A DNA stretch of 64,000 nt from Eleginops maclovinus (GCF_036324505.1 NC_086361.1:8468328-8532327), one strand, 5' to 3'. Counted from the stretch's first letter, positions 11,801-24,100 are shown. Translations and numbers: made by a program. Notes: generated from the letters alone by a model not told the origin.

Positions 11801-13938
11801 GGGAAAGGTTTAGGGGTTTTTCCCGGTGGAATTTAAGCCCTCCCCCGCAAAGGAAAAAAGAAATTTAAAAACGGGCCCTTAAGTGGCTCCAAAAAAGAAT
11901 CATACCAAATTTTTGGGGGTTCCCCGGAGTAATCAGATTTAACCCAAAGGTACACATTTTTTTCGAGTAAACAAATTTGGAGAAGGGGAAACATTTTTGG
12001 TTTTTTCACAGTTTGGTTGGGGTTTTTTCACCCAGCATCTCAAGGATATTAGAGAGCCAATCGAACTCTTTAAAAAGGGGAAAAATTTCTTTAAAAAACT
12101 TATTTGGGACTAAGTTAAAAATGGGTTGACCCTCTGCCTTTGGCACTCCTGAAAAGCGAACCCTCAGAGGGGCTAAAAACCCTTTGTCCCCCCCTGAACT
12201 GTTAACCCCGGCCGGGCCCCAAAGCCGGGGGGCCTCTAAGGGGGGGGGGGTTTGGTCCAGTCTTGGGCCCCTTTGGGCAGATTGGGGGGTTGGGTTTATT
12301 ATGTCCGACTCTGGGGTATTTTGATTTCAGTTTTGTTACACAGGGTTCCCAAAAAAACTTGGGGGAGACCTGGAGACACCAGAAAGGTCCCGTCCCCACC
12401 CGGTGGGGTTGGGTGAGGGCAAGGTTTCCCCCAAAAGAAGTTTGGGGAAAATCCTAGGTGGGCGAACCCTGCGAAATTGTTTAAAAGAACTTCTCCCCGG
12501 CTCCGGGTTTTTGGTAAAACAGGACCAAAATTTGGGACCACCCTTTCCATTTGGGGCTCCCAAACAAACCCCCCCCTTTCCCGAAAAACCCCTTTGGAAG
12601 TTAGGAGGGTTTGGCCCGAAACCCAAGGCCCAAAAAAAATAAACGTCAAAAAGTAAGGAAAAGGGGTTTAAAAAGAAAAATTTCCCTTTTGGGGTTCAGA
12701 AAGGGTTTCTATTGAAGTGGGGGGGCCCCTATTTTTTTTTTTTTTAATTTTTTTACATTTTTTTTTGTTTTTTAAAATTTTCTTTTTTTTATAACCCCCG
12801 TTCCCCGTATCCATTGTCTGAAAACCTGATATTATCATGAATGGGTGTAAAAAAGGGTTTTTTCAACCCGCAAAAAATCCAAAAAAAAAAAAATGGGGGT
12901 CCCTAGGGTCAAAAACTAAAACCCAATTTCCGTTTAAAAAAGCCCCATGGGGTTTTTTTTGATTTGGTGGGGGTTTCCCGCAGAGGGAGATTTGTCTGGA
13001 AAAGGCAAACGAAAAATTTAAAGATTTTCAAGCTCTATTTTTCGGGAAACCCCCTTTTCCTCAGGCACAAAGTCAGCAACCAAAGGGGGTAGGGGGTTGG
13101 TTAAAAAAAACCAGGTTTTCCCGAGGGGAAAACTTTAAAATGTCGTCTTTATTTTGTGGGCGTGGTTTAATTGTGGAAAAGGTTTCCCCTAGACTGGACA
13201 AAGGGGAGTTTTTGGGTTTTTTTTCACCCCGGGAACACCAAAATGATAACACCTGGTGCCCCAATGGGGCAAGTGTACTGGAATTCTAGGGCTGGGGGGG
13301 GACCCACTTCCCCAAACCCCCCCGGGAAACGGGGGGTTTTTAGGGCTCAGATAAACCTTTGTAAAGGGGGACTACTTGGGGACAAAAAACCGACGGAATC
13401 CCCTAATAATCTCATTTAAAGACACAAATCACTAAACTATTCAAAACCAGGGAGAAAAAACTGCATTCATTCAAAAAAATTGGGGGTTTAAAATTTTCCT
13501 TTGGGAAAAAATCCAGGGTCGGTCTTGGGGAGAGATAACCAAACCCCCGGAGGAGGTAGTCCTTCATCCTTCCCCCGAAGAACCAGCAGTTTTAATTCTT
13601 TTCCCGGGTGCAGTCCATAATTAGGGGGAGCTCAGCTTACTCGCGGAGAAAAACAGCCGGGGACATACCCTTTCCCCCGGTTGGGGCGGAAACATGTGAA
13701 TGGGTGCAAATTTTGGGGGATGCCCTTTTATTTCAGTACCCATGACCGCCAGACAGCTAAAAAAAGTTGCACTGCCCCCCGACCAGTAGGGTTTAAGAGG
13801 GTCAGTCCCAGGGGGGGATTTTTGTTTCCCCCGGTTTTCCCTTGAATTTAACGGGTACCCGGGGGGTTCCAGGCGGTTTTTAAAACAAAAAAAACCAGAT
13901 AACTGCAGGATTCGAATCAATATTTCTTTGGCCTACGG
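5831..13938. other. Homopolymer-rich low-confidence sequence next to an assembly gap
   Basis: About 8.1 kb with a texture unlike the rest of the window: constant short runs of all four bases (AAAA, GGGG, CCCC, TTTT) that are not periodic. No recognisable protein, LINE tail, microsatellite or splice structure is seen. ORFs here are short, mutually overlapping and biased to Gly, Pro, Lys and Phe, as expected from runs of single bases. It ends directly at the N gap. The simplest reading is poorly corrected consensus at a contig end. No gene can be annotated here with confidence. Confidence 0.65.
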
Positions 13939-14438
13939 NNNNNNNNNNNNNNNNNNNNNNNNNNNNNNNNNNNNNNNNNNNNNNNNNNNNNNNNNNNNNN
14001 NNNNNNNNNNNNNNNNNNNNNNNNNNNNNNNNNNNNNNNNNNNNNNNNNNNNNNNNNNNNNNNNNNNNNNNNNNNNNNNNNNNNNNNNNNNNNNNNNNNN
14101 NNNNNNNNNNNNNNNNNNNNNNNNNNNNNNNNNNNNNNNNNNNNNNNNNNNNNNNNNNNNNNNNNNNNNNNNNNNNNNNNNNNNNNNNNNNNNNNNNNNN
14201 NNNNNNNNNNNNNNNNNNNNNNNNNNNNNNNNNNNNNNNNNNNNNNNNNNNNNNNNNNNNNNNNNNNNNNNNNNNNNNNNNNNNNNNNNNNNNNNNNNNN
14301 NNNNNNNNNNNNNNNNNNNNNNNNNNNNNNNNNNNNNNNNNNNNNNNNNNNNNNNNNNNNNNNNNNNNNNNNNNNNNNNNNNNNNNNNNNNNNNNNNNNN
14401 NNNNNNNNNNNNNNNNNNNNNNNNNNNNNNNNNNNNNN
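13939..14438. other. Assembly gap of exactly 500 N
   Basis: A run of 500 ambiguous bases. The round length suggests a placeholder rather than a measured distance. Sequence quality differs sharply on the two sides, so linkage across it should not be assumed. Confidence 0.98.
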
Positions 14439-14777
14439 AGCACTTTATGTAATTTACCACAGCAGTAAGGGGCTGAAAACACTTGAAAGTTCTCCTTGAA
14501 ATGCTTCAGTTTGACCTCTTAGACGGGCTGGAGACCTTTTGAATTACCACAGTGCCTCGCTGCTCTACTCTTCTCCTTACTCTGGCTTTGTGTTTTTAAG
14601 AACCTGTGTTTTATGTCTTTCAGCAATCTGCCAAAATCCACAATGATAAAGATCCACAAGCTGCAGGATCCAGAGAGGATGTGCAGCGAAGCTCAGGAGG
14701 AGGAAGAAGAGGACGTTTAAGAATAAAAGAGACGGACGTTAGCATGGTGTGAACCTTGCTGGATATTTCAGTATTCT

Positions 14778-14821
<44 letters not shown>

Positions 14822-14932
14822 CTAAAGAGACAGGGATAAGTGTTTGTGTTGCCCAGATGCAGATTAACCATCTCAAAAGCTTTACGGAGAGAAAGGGTCA
14901 GAAAAACTCTGCAGAGACAAAATTGCTACGAT
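14439..14932 (+). pseudogene. smc6: SMC6 last exon fragment after the gap
   Basis: After TTTCAG (ending 14623), the 97-bp exon 14624-14720 encodes the same SMC6-like C-terminus (LPKSTMIKIHKLQDPER plus acidic tail, TAA at 14718-14720). It is followed by the shared 3' flank with a (GT)n tract at 14779-14820. The match to other copies ends near 14932, within the flank, where a 5'-truncated L1 begins (in other copies gctac is followed by tgttcaag). Upstream SMC6 exons, if any, fall in the gap. Confidence 0.7.
14779..14820. repeat. (GT)n microsatellite in SMC6 3' flank
   Basis: About 20 GT units. The equivalent tracts at 19475-19500 and 57601-57644 have different lengths, and X has a short (CA)n at 4894-4910. 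Length variation among copies is consistent with separate evolution after duplication. Confidence 0.95.
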
Positions 14933-17515
14933 TTGTAAAGCAGACCTACTATGAATCAGGCCCAAAAGCAACAAGACTCTTAGCTAGACGCCTGCGGAAA
15001 CAACAGGCCATTAACACAATTCATAAAATAAAGAACCCTCAAACCAACCAATTATCACACGAACCAGATGAAATAGAAAGAATATTTGAAGAATACTACA
15101 AGAAACTCTACTCTAAACCATTATCAGCTGATGAAAAGGCAAGAAGAAGTTCTCTTGACACACTTGACCTGCCAACTATTGGTGAGACACAGAATGACAC
15201 AATGATGTCACAATTTACAGTTAAGGAGCTAGAAGCTGCAATTAGTAGGTTAAAGGCTAGTAAATCACCAGGTAGTGATGGGTATCCTTCAGAATGGTAT
15301 AAGAGCCTTTCAGAAGGAGCTAACACCTTTGCTTCTGTCTTGTTTTAACTGGACCCACAACGAGGGTGGGGCCCCTCCATTGTGGAAGGAAGCAATTATT
15401 ACCGTTCTACCCAAAGAAGGCAAAGATAAAGAAGACTCCAAAAACTATAGGCCAATTTCACTTTTAAATGTAGACTACAAACTATATACATCAATTATTT
15501 GCAAAAGACTTGAGGCGCTCATACCAGATTTGACCAGATTTGATACAATTCAGTTGGAGAGGGGGACAAGACAAGGCTGTTGTCTGTCCCCCACTCTTTT
15601 TGCTTTATATGTCGAGCCTTTAGCACAGGCAATAAGGCAGAGTGAGGAACTACAGGGTGTCAATGTAGGGGGGACAGAACATATCATTGGCCTATTCGCG
15701 GATGATGTCATTGTTTTTCTTGAACAACCAGATATATGTTTCCCACACCTAATGTCTCTACTGGAAACGTATGAAAACTATTCAGGGTATAAACTGAATA
15801 TATCAAAAACACAAATTCTCACCTTAAATTATTCTCCATCCCGACAAATAAGAGATACATATCATTTGAAATGGAATTCTAAATCAATGAAGTATCTTGG
15901 TGTAACTCTGAGTAAAACACTTCCTGACATGTTTGAAAACAATTATAGCGAAATTGAAAAAAGCATTCAAAAAGATATTGAAAGGTGGTCTACCCTTCCG
16001 TTAGACTTCAGTGCTAGAATACAGATAGTCAAAATGAATATTCTACCTAAATTGTTATATTTATTTCAAGCTATTCCAATTAATATCCCCCAAAACAAAT
16101 GTATAACCTGGAACAAGATGATTTCTAGATTCATTTGGAATAGTAAAAAACCAAGAATAACATTTACAACACTTCAACTACCTAAAAGCAAGGGTGGGAT
16201 GGCTTTGCCTAACCTCACAGAATATTTTTATGCAGCCCAACTTAGACATCTGGTTTGTTGGTGTAGACCCGACTATGAATCTAAATGGAAAGAAATGGAA
16301 AGGGAAGTACAGGGCTATCAAACCCAGATATTGGTGGGGGACGAACATTTGATAGGTGCTTTGAAACATGCTATGAACTCAATAGTAGCCTTTACACTAG
16401 AAATATGGAGCGCTGTAGTAAGAAAATACAAACTTAAGAGGGATGTACGCATTCTGAGGTGGTTCGCGTATGATTCAAAGTTTAAGCTAGGGACATATGA
16501 TCCAGCATTCAAAGAATGGGCACAAAAAGGTATGACAGCAATATGTACCGTTTCAGAGGGTGGAGAATTTCTAAGTTTCCAAGAACTAAAGACAAAATAC
16601 GGCCTCGAAAACAAAAACTTCTATAGATACATGCAGTTGAGAGATTATTTCACAAAAGAGATAAGGTCAAATGAAACTATAAATAAGGTGATTGGAATTA
16701 TTATGGATTCATACAGACAGAAGGGGTCTCGGCCCATCTCTGCTTTCTATCGAGCTATGGGTGAGAGCAGGGGGGAATCAACACTTTATATAAAAGCAAA
16801 ATGGGAAGCAGAACTAAAAATCCAAATACAAGAGGAGGAGTGGTACCACATGTGTGAGACACAATGTACATCAACAAACTCATTAATATGGAGGGAGTTC
16901 TGCTGGAAAAATCTAACTCGTTACTTTAGAACACCAAAGATCAAATCTAGGCAAATCGCTATACAACAAGACTGCTGGAGACTATGTGGGAGCAAGGGGG
17001 CAGACCATGCACACATCTTCTGGAACTGTATAAAAATGAGGATATACTGGCAAAATGTTAACTCAGTTGTAAAAACTGTCTTGGGATATGAAATCCCAAA
17101 TACTTGTCCAGTGATGTATCTTGGGAATATTGAGGAGGTTGTAATGAAAGAAGACCTGTACTTGACTAAAGTATTACTCGCAGCAAGTAAGAAAGCGGTC
17201 ACAAGAAACTGGCTCAATGTAAATACTCCAAAACAGGAACAGTGGTTGGAAATTGTCCAGGAAATCCTTGTTATGGAAAAATTGACATACCTGTTGAGAC
17301 TCAAAGAGAACGTATTTGAAAAGAACTGGGAAACATGGGACATTTATATGAGACATGACACCAACTGAACGAATGTTAAATGGAACAGTGGACTGAATAG
17401 TAGAACATCTCCAGACAGTGTGTTAGTGTTATTATTATTGTTACTTCACTTGTACCTTGTTTGCTGTATTGCTTATGTGTGTGAAAACTTAATAAAAATG
17501 TAAGTTATAAAAAAA
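14933..17515 (+). mobile_element. L1-type LINE, 5'-truncated, frameshifted and lacking the RT core
   Basis: Encodes most of an L1-type ORF2 downstream of the endonuclease, in two frames (to 15348, then 15290-17368). One extra base near 15304 (TATAAGAGCC against TATAAGGCC in the copy at 54408) breaks the frame. About 270 bp present in that copy (its 55216-55486) is missing at about 15533-15546, removing the RT block with the first catalytic aspartate (SLDAEKAFD). [20 protein letters not shown] and a long C-terminal region with a Cys/His motif ([19 protein letters not shown]) remain. The 3' end has AATAAAAATG and an A-rich tail near 17495-17515. No clear target-site duplication links its two ends. 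Dead copy. Confidence 0.85.
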
Positions 17516-17739
17516 AACACACATAAGGGGTTTTAACCTCATTGCTGCTTATTTGAACATTAAATGATGTAAACACAGTGGAGCCACTAAATACTGATAT
17601 ACACCTGAACCTCAGCACAATACGGACTCAAAGTGGCAGACACACTTCAGAGTGTACTGCAGGGAATCTACACACAGATGTGCTTCTTCTTCTTATTTAA
17701 CAATAATAAGGTTTGATTATCCCTCTGTTCTTCCTTCAG
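17516..17739 (+). other. Probable SMC6 intron remnant
   Basis: Non-coding sequence between the L1 A-tail and the acceptor (polypyrimidine tract ending TTCAG at 17739) of the first SMC6 exon in this copy. No feature of its own was recognised. Confidence 0.4.
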
Positions 17740-19415
17740 GTCTCTCTCAGTCAGGTGTAAGTTATATTTCAATAACTTCATGATAAAGATGAACTGCTGC
17801 GGCTCCATGATATTCGACCATAACAACGAGACGCTCTCCATCTCCGTACGTATACTACATTCATTCAACCGTCACTCCTGTCTTTCTTGTCTGAAGTTAC
17901 ACACCTTTGTTTGCTGACCTGTGCAGGTGATGCCCCCGGGCCGGGAGGATGGAGGGGGAGTGAGTGACATGCGCTCTCTGAGTGGGGGGGGGGGAGCGCT
18001 CGTTCTCCAGCTTCTGCTTCATGCTCTCTCTGTGGTAGATCACCGATTCTCCCTTCAGGTGCCTCGAGTTCGACGTGTACATGGTGTACACACACACACA
18101 CACACACACACGAAACGCTGCTATGTGAGAAAACACCTCGCAAAGCAAACAGAGCATCACAAGGCCACCGCTTGTTCCAAGGCCAGAACCCGGGGCAACG
18201 CTCCTCACATCTCTGTGAGACGAGAGAGAAGGAGGCAAGGGAGGAGAGCAAGTAATGAAATGAGACCAGACTAGACATGATAGCATGAATGTAAAACGGG
18301 TTGAGGGAACAAGAAATATATAGGGCAGGAGCGAGAAAAGAGGAAACAAAGTGAGAGTGCAGGGACGATTGAGGATAAGGGTTCTAAGAGAGGTTGCATG
18401 GAGAGTGGGAGGAAATATGAAGACCTACAAGACGGCTTGAAATATATTGCAGCAGGGATAGGTAAGGTGAAAGGGGGTGAAAACAGGGAATTAATACCAG
18501 GAAGGACAATGTAAAGTTTACGAGATGGTGTAAAGTTTCCAACATGTTGTCTTTTTGATGTACGACTTCTTTAAAAGTCAAAACTTACAATGAAGTTGTA
18601 AAGCTAGCTGAGAAGCAAAACAGACAAGGAACAAGGAATAAATGACAGAAAAAATGCAAAACATTCCTGTGAATAATATTTATCTAGGGCTTTTATTGTG
18701 AAAGGTATAATTGATATAATTATGTATTTGTTATGAATTTTGTATTTGTGTGAAATGATTTCAAAGGGATTTTAAATTTCTAGCACTTTTGAATTATTAT
18801 TGTCTCTATAGCTTGATAAAGAAATATTATGATTTATTAGAATAATTCTATCTTTTTCTATTAGTCATTTTCCAACAGATTCCCCATTCATATCATTCAA
18901 AGACAAATGTATTAAATAAGTCACGTTTGAATAACAGGGTTCCTGCAGTTGCTTGAAATCCTTGAAAACATTTTCATTATAATTTTGAGTTTGGTTTGAA
19001 AAGTTCTTGAAACTGATCTTTTGTTTCCATTTTAAATTTGTCAATTTCTTGCTCTTTTGTTGTGTTACTGCACCATAAAATGCAATGAAACGGGACGAGG
19101 AAGAGCAATAATTAGTGTCCTGTTTATACTGTATGCACTTTATGTAATTTACCACAGCAGTAAGGGGCTGAAAACACTTGAAAGTTCTCCTTGAAATGCT
19201 TCAGTTTGACCTCTTAGACGGGCTGGCGACCTTTTGAATTACCACAGTGCCTCGCTGCTCTACTCTTCTCCTTACTCTGGCTTTGTGTTTTTAAGAACCT
19301 GTGTTTTATGTCTTTCAGCAATCTGCCAAAATCCACAATGATAAAGATCCACAAGCTGCAGGATCCAGAGAGGATGTGCAGCGAAGCTCAGGAGGAAGAA
19401 GAAGAGGACGTTTAA
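17740..19415 (+). pseudogene. smc6: SMC6 3' exons, broken copy Y
   Basis: Three exons of the Smc5/6 ATPase C-terminal half. Exon 17740-17845 reads SVRCKLYFNNFMIKMNCCG and then FDHNNETLSIS. Exon 17927-18083 reads VMPPGREDGGGVSDMRSLSGG and, after a frameshift, [14 protein letters not shown], then ITDSPFRCLEFDVYM. Exon 19319-19415 is the C-terminus. Damage: an 11-G run at 17984-17994, where 7 would hold the frame through the ABC signature LSGGE; a TAG where family members have Glu after LSLW; and CLEFDVYM where the family has CLDEFDVYM, so the Walker B Asp is missing. I found no exon for the usual segment between VYM and the last exon in the 1.2-kb interval. Everything upstream is replaced by the L1. 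A dead duplicate; whether an intact SMC6 exists elsewhere cannot be seen. Confidence 0.8.
18084..19318 (+). other. Intron-like interval of SMC6 copy Y
   Basis: Begins with a GTGTAC donor and a short (CA)n tract (18089-18110) and ends at TTTCAG. The same sequence recurs at 56211-57445 and 62768-64000. Antisense ORFs in it look tidy but are only mirror images of the SMC6 exon and purine-rich intron sequence. Confidence 0.6.
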
Positions 19416-19471
19416 GAATAAAAGAGACGGACGTTAGCATGGTGTGAACCTTGCTGGATATTTCAGTATTC

Positions 19472-19502
<31 letters not shown>

Positions 19503-20031
19503 CTAAAGAGACAGGGATAAGTGTTTGTGTTGCCCAGATGCAGATTAACCATCTCAAAAGCTTTACGGAGAGAAAGGGTCAGAAAAACTCTGCAGAGAAA
19601 ACATTGCTACTGTTCAAGTAAGGAAGGTTCACCCATAACCAACTGGCATTATTGTACGTTTTGAGGGATTAGGGAATAGGTTGGGGAGATTGGGTAAAAT
19701 CCTTAGTTTTGTGCCTTAATGCAAGATACAGTTGAGCTCAAATTGATTAAAAACTGGAGTCAGACTATGTGGAGCACTTCCAAAGTTACAGTCTTTTCAT
19801 ACAATTGTATTTTTCTCCAAAATCTGAGTTTTTTTCCACAGTTGACGGACAAATAAAAGCTGTTTTTGTGCATAAAACACCTTTTTTTTTAGATTTGTTT
19901 ATCTATATCAGTTTGCTAATACATGTTTGAGAAGATTTAAGAAAGGTATTGTTACCAGCTGATAGATGAAAACATCAGAGCAACAGAACAGAAGTTAATT
20001 ATAAGCACAGGACCTAACCTGCACTGACAAC
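19416..20031 (+). other. SMC6 3' UTR/flank, copy Y
   Basis: Contains GAATAAAAGAG just after the stop codon (a possible AATAAA signal), a (GT)n tract at 19475-19500, and a flank shared with X and Z that ends at the L2 insertion site. Confidence 0.5.
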
Positions 20032-20779
20032 CTGACCTTCCTTTTACCACCTCAAAAACATCTCCAAACTTCGCCCCACCTTAACCCTGTCAGATGCAGA
20101 GAAGCTCGTCCACGCCTTTATATCATCAAGACTGGACTACTGTAATTCACTCTTCACTGGGATCACTGGCAAAAATATCCAGAAGCTGCAATACATCCAA
20201 AACAGCGCTGCCAGGATCCTGATGAGAGTTCGGAAATATGAGCAGATAACACCTATTCTACACTCACTACACTGGCTTCCTGTCCCATTCCGGATTGACT
20301 ACAAAGTCCTCCTGCTCACCCATAGATGCATAAATGGGCATGCACCCCCCTACCTACAGGAACTGATTACTCCCCAAACCTCCAGCCGCACCCTTAGATC
20401 CCAAAACAGCTTGCTCCTCCGGGTCCCCAACACCAAGCTCCGAACCATGGGCGACCGGGCCTTTAGCTCTGCAGCCCCGCGCCTATGGAACAGCCTCCCT
20501 GACCACCTAAGGGAAACACAGACTCTGGACTCTTTTAAAAATGGCCTAAAAACATTTCTATTCAAAAAGGCGTTTTTGACACAGTAATAGATTACAGTCA
20601 GCTATTTCTTACGTGCTACTGTTGATTTGCTGTTTTTTTTTCTACTATGTATGTGTTTACTAGGTTTTTTTTTTATTAGTGTTTTGACTGTATATATACT
20701 GTGTGTAGGTACTGTGGCACTCTGAGATTCCCTTGGAATGAAGAGTGCATTAGAAATTAAATATATTATTATTATTATT
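20032..20779 (+). mobile_element. L2/CR1-type LINE 3' end, copy Y
   Basis: 5'-truncated L2-type element. The remaining frame (20222-20587) is the ORF2 C-terminus (HSLHWLPVPFRIDYKVLLL), followed by an AT-rich 3' UTR and a (TTA)n tail. The flanking acaac repeats (20027-20031 and 20780-20784) fit a short target-site duplication. In Z the same position reads gacaacaaaccaac with no insert (about 58540-58556), a clean empty site. It is nearly identical to X 3722-4471. Confidence 0.85.
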
Positions 20780-20784
20780 ACAAC

Positions 20785-21101
20785 AAACCAACAAGGATGA
20801 TGACTTGATTTATCTGGATTTATCACTCTCAATCTTATTGTACAACACTTTGATCTTAGCTATGAAACCAGCGCTGAACCCAAACTTCTCCATTACTTTC
20901 CAGAAGAAGCTGTGCTCGACGCGGTCAAAAGCCTTTTCCTGATCTAGAGAAATCAGACCAGTATTAATGCCCAATGAGCTGGAGACCTCCAAAACATCTC
21001 TACACCCTGATAAAAAGGAGGTAGCCCACTTAACTTTAAAATGTTTAAATCAGTTAAAAACAGAGCAGCATCCAGCCCCAGGTTACTCGCGCGTCTTAGA
21101 A
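20785..21101 (-). mobile_element. Tx1-like LINE fragment, rearranged, copy Y
   Basis: Minus-strand remnant with the same scrambled order as X: a C-terminal block (LDAALFLTDLNILKLSG) joined near 20996 to an RT block (SLDQEKAFDRVEHSFFW, then SAGFIAKIKVLYNKIES). It continues at 24887 on the far side of the L2 insertion. Confidence 0.75.
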
Positions 21102-24100
21102 GCCAATCCCTGAAGGAAATAAGGAAGTGACTACTTGGCGGCTGAGAGGACGCTGGCGTGAATGTCGCCGCTTCTCAGTTCTCCAAAGTTCTTCAACTCG
21201 CTAAAATTATCAGACTCCAAACTTGGATTCCTACCTCTGAATCGCGGGTCTACAGGTTGCTGCTACAGGGATTTGCAAATCGCTGTTGTTTACGAGTTGA
21301 TCTGCTTACTAGTAGGCATCAATCTCGCGTCGCTACATTCTCGTCAGCCTGTGTAATCTGCGTATACTTTTCATTCATTTCAAGACGATCTGTGGACTAC
21401 CACCAACGAGAGTGTTCGTGTTACGGATACCCTGCTTGACACAGATCAACAGTGCTGCAACTGACCTGGTTCACCCGGACTGCCTCCTCCATAATAGTCT
21501 TGCTGAAGTTTTCCTGTTCGTAGTTAGCCGCCGCGCTAGCAGGCTAACACTTTCTGGTGCTCTTAGCTGGATAGCTAGGATGCGCTGTCTCGCTGCCATG
21601 ACTCTCTACTCTGCGGCTGAACTTCTAAAACTCAGCACTCTCTCTTCTCCGAACTGTCTTGAGGTCATCAGATCTCTCTGCCTACTTCGTCGCCCCCGCT
21701 ACGTGCATAGGGCTGCCAGGCACAAGTTTGTTTACATGGATAATACTCTTGCTGTCCCCTCAGTTAGGTGCACCGCTTCTCTGCTGCAACGTCATCATAA
21801 CAAACCACGCCCACTTGCTGTCAACCGGTGTCCTCTGCTCCCCATCAATTGCACTGTGACCCCTGCTGCTGCCTCCATGAATAGGGCTGCCACATTTATG
21901 TTATTAAACACTCGCTCACTAAATAACAAAGCCCCACTAATTTATGAAGTTATTCTGGATAAAAAGCTGGACTTCCTATGTCTGACAGAGACATGGCAGA
22001 GCCAGCAGGACTTCGTAACCCTTAACCAAGCCACTCCCCCAGACTATGTGTATCTTCATAAGGCCCGTAGCCTTGGCCGTGGTGGTGGGCTAGCTGTTAT
22101 TCATCGATCTAATATACTGGTCAAAGAATTTCCAGTCAGCTCCACTTCCTTCGAAAGTCTCCATTTTGCATTGGCAGGCGCTACACAGCTCCAAGTGCTG
22201 CTTATCTACCGGCCGCCTAAAGCCTCCACCCACTTCTTGTCAGAGCTCTCCGGGTTGCTTGCCACCATCTGCCCCATGTACCCATCTACTATTTTAATGG
22301 GTGACTTTAACATTCATGTGGACTCGGCTAACTGCCCCTTTGCCTCTGACTTTTTGTCACTATTGGACTGTTTAGTATTGCGCAACATGTGCATGTTCCA
22401 ACACACACCAAGGGGCACACCCTTGACCTTGTGTGCTCCACTGGAATCACCCCCTGTCATCTCCAGTGTGATGACCTGGCTATTTCGGACCATCTCGCCA
22501 TCTCATTCTCTGTTTCTGTGCCCCTTCCCAGTCAGCCCAGTAAACGAACCATCACATTTCGGAAAACCAAACAGGTCTGCACATCCCTGTTGTCTTCCAC
22601 CCTTGTGACCCACCTGGCCACTCCCCCTCTTAACACCACCGTGGATGGTCTGGTGGAACACTACAATACTGCTCTCTCCCTCAGTCTGGACTCAGTTGCC
22701 CCTCCCATAACCCGGTTGGTCTCATTTGCACGCCCCGCTCCCTGGTTTACTCCTGAGCTCCGCCTCATGAAAGCAGCCGGCCGCCAGCTTGAGAGGCGCT
22801 ACAGGACATCTGGCCTCACCGTACACCATGAGGCCTACAAAGACCACATCAGGGACTACAAGGAGGCTCTCTTGAAGGCGAAGACACTCTACTACTCCAT
22901 ACTTATTAATAACCAACAAAACCACCCTAAAAAGCTTTTCATAACAATCAACCGACTACTGCGCCCTCCTGATTCCCCCCAACCCTCTGATGCAGCTGAT
23001 CTGTGTTCCAGGTTCCTGGACTTCTTTCAGAAAAAAGTGGAAACTATTCATAATCACCTTCTGCAATATTCTACGCCACCCCCCCCTTCTCCCACCATCC
23101 TGGTGCCGACACCCCTACTGCCTGCCCACTGCAGTGTTGCCTCTCCTCCTTCACCATGTTGGACACTGACCAGGTGCATGACTTGGTGTCCAAAGCGAAG
23201 ACCTCCTCCAGCCAGCTGGACCCCATGCCTACCACCCTGGTGAAGACCTGCCTCCCTGTCATCTCTGCCTCTATTGCCGCCATCATAAACTGCTCACTGG
23301 ACTCTGGTGTGGTGCCCTCAGGCTTCAAAACAGCTGCAGTCATTCCCACCTTGAAAAAGCCCGGTCTGGACCCTGACGACCCTAACAACTATCGTCCAAT
23401 CTCCAACCTTCCTTTCCTAAGTAAAATTCTGGAAAGAGCAGTGGCTTCCCAGCTTCAACATCACATGTCACACCATGAGCTCTTTGAACCCCTCCAATCT
23501 GGCTTCAGAACTCAACACAGCACCGAGACCGCCCTCATTAAAATCACTAACGACCTGCTCACTGCCGCCGACAATGGCCTCATCTCCATCCTCATCCTCC
23601 TCGACCTCTCTGCAGCCTTTGACACACTCCATCCTCCTCTCCCGTCTCACTGAGCTCATCGGCCTCAGGGGCTCAGCTCTCTCCTGGTTTCAGTCCTACC
23701 TTTCCAACCGCAAACAATATGTCACCCTGAAAGATGCCAACTCCATCCTGGCCCCAGTCAATCATGGCGTACCCCAGGGATCTGTGCTCGGCCCTCTCCT
23801 CTTCACCATCTACATGCTCCCCCTCGGCCAAATTATTCGTCACCACGGCCTCAGTTTCCACTGCTACGCCGACGACACTCAACTGTACATCAGCACCAAA
23901 CCCTCCACTCTGCTCCCACCTGGCCCACTCATCAACTGTCTGCAAGAACTAAAAACCTGGATGACCTCTAACCTCCTCAAACTCAACAGCAATAAAACTG
24001 AGCTCATGGTTGTGGCGCCCAAGCCACTGCTCAGGAAGGTTGGGGATCTTCTCCTGGAAGTGGATGGCTGCTACATCACCCCATCACCCGTTGTCCGCAA

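Noticed and set aside
5907..13920. Dozens of short ORFs on both strands
   Set aside because: They overlap each other, follow runs of single bases (Gly/Pro/Lys/Phe), match no family and lie in suspect consensus.
13880..14482. ORFs of mostly unknown residues
   Set aside because: They span the 500-N gap and have no evidence.
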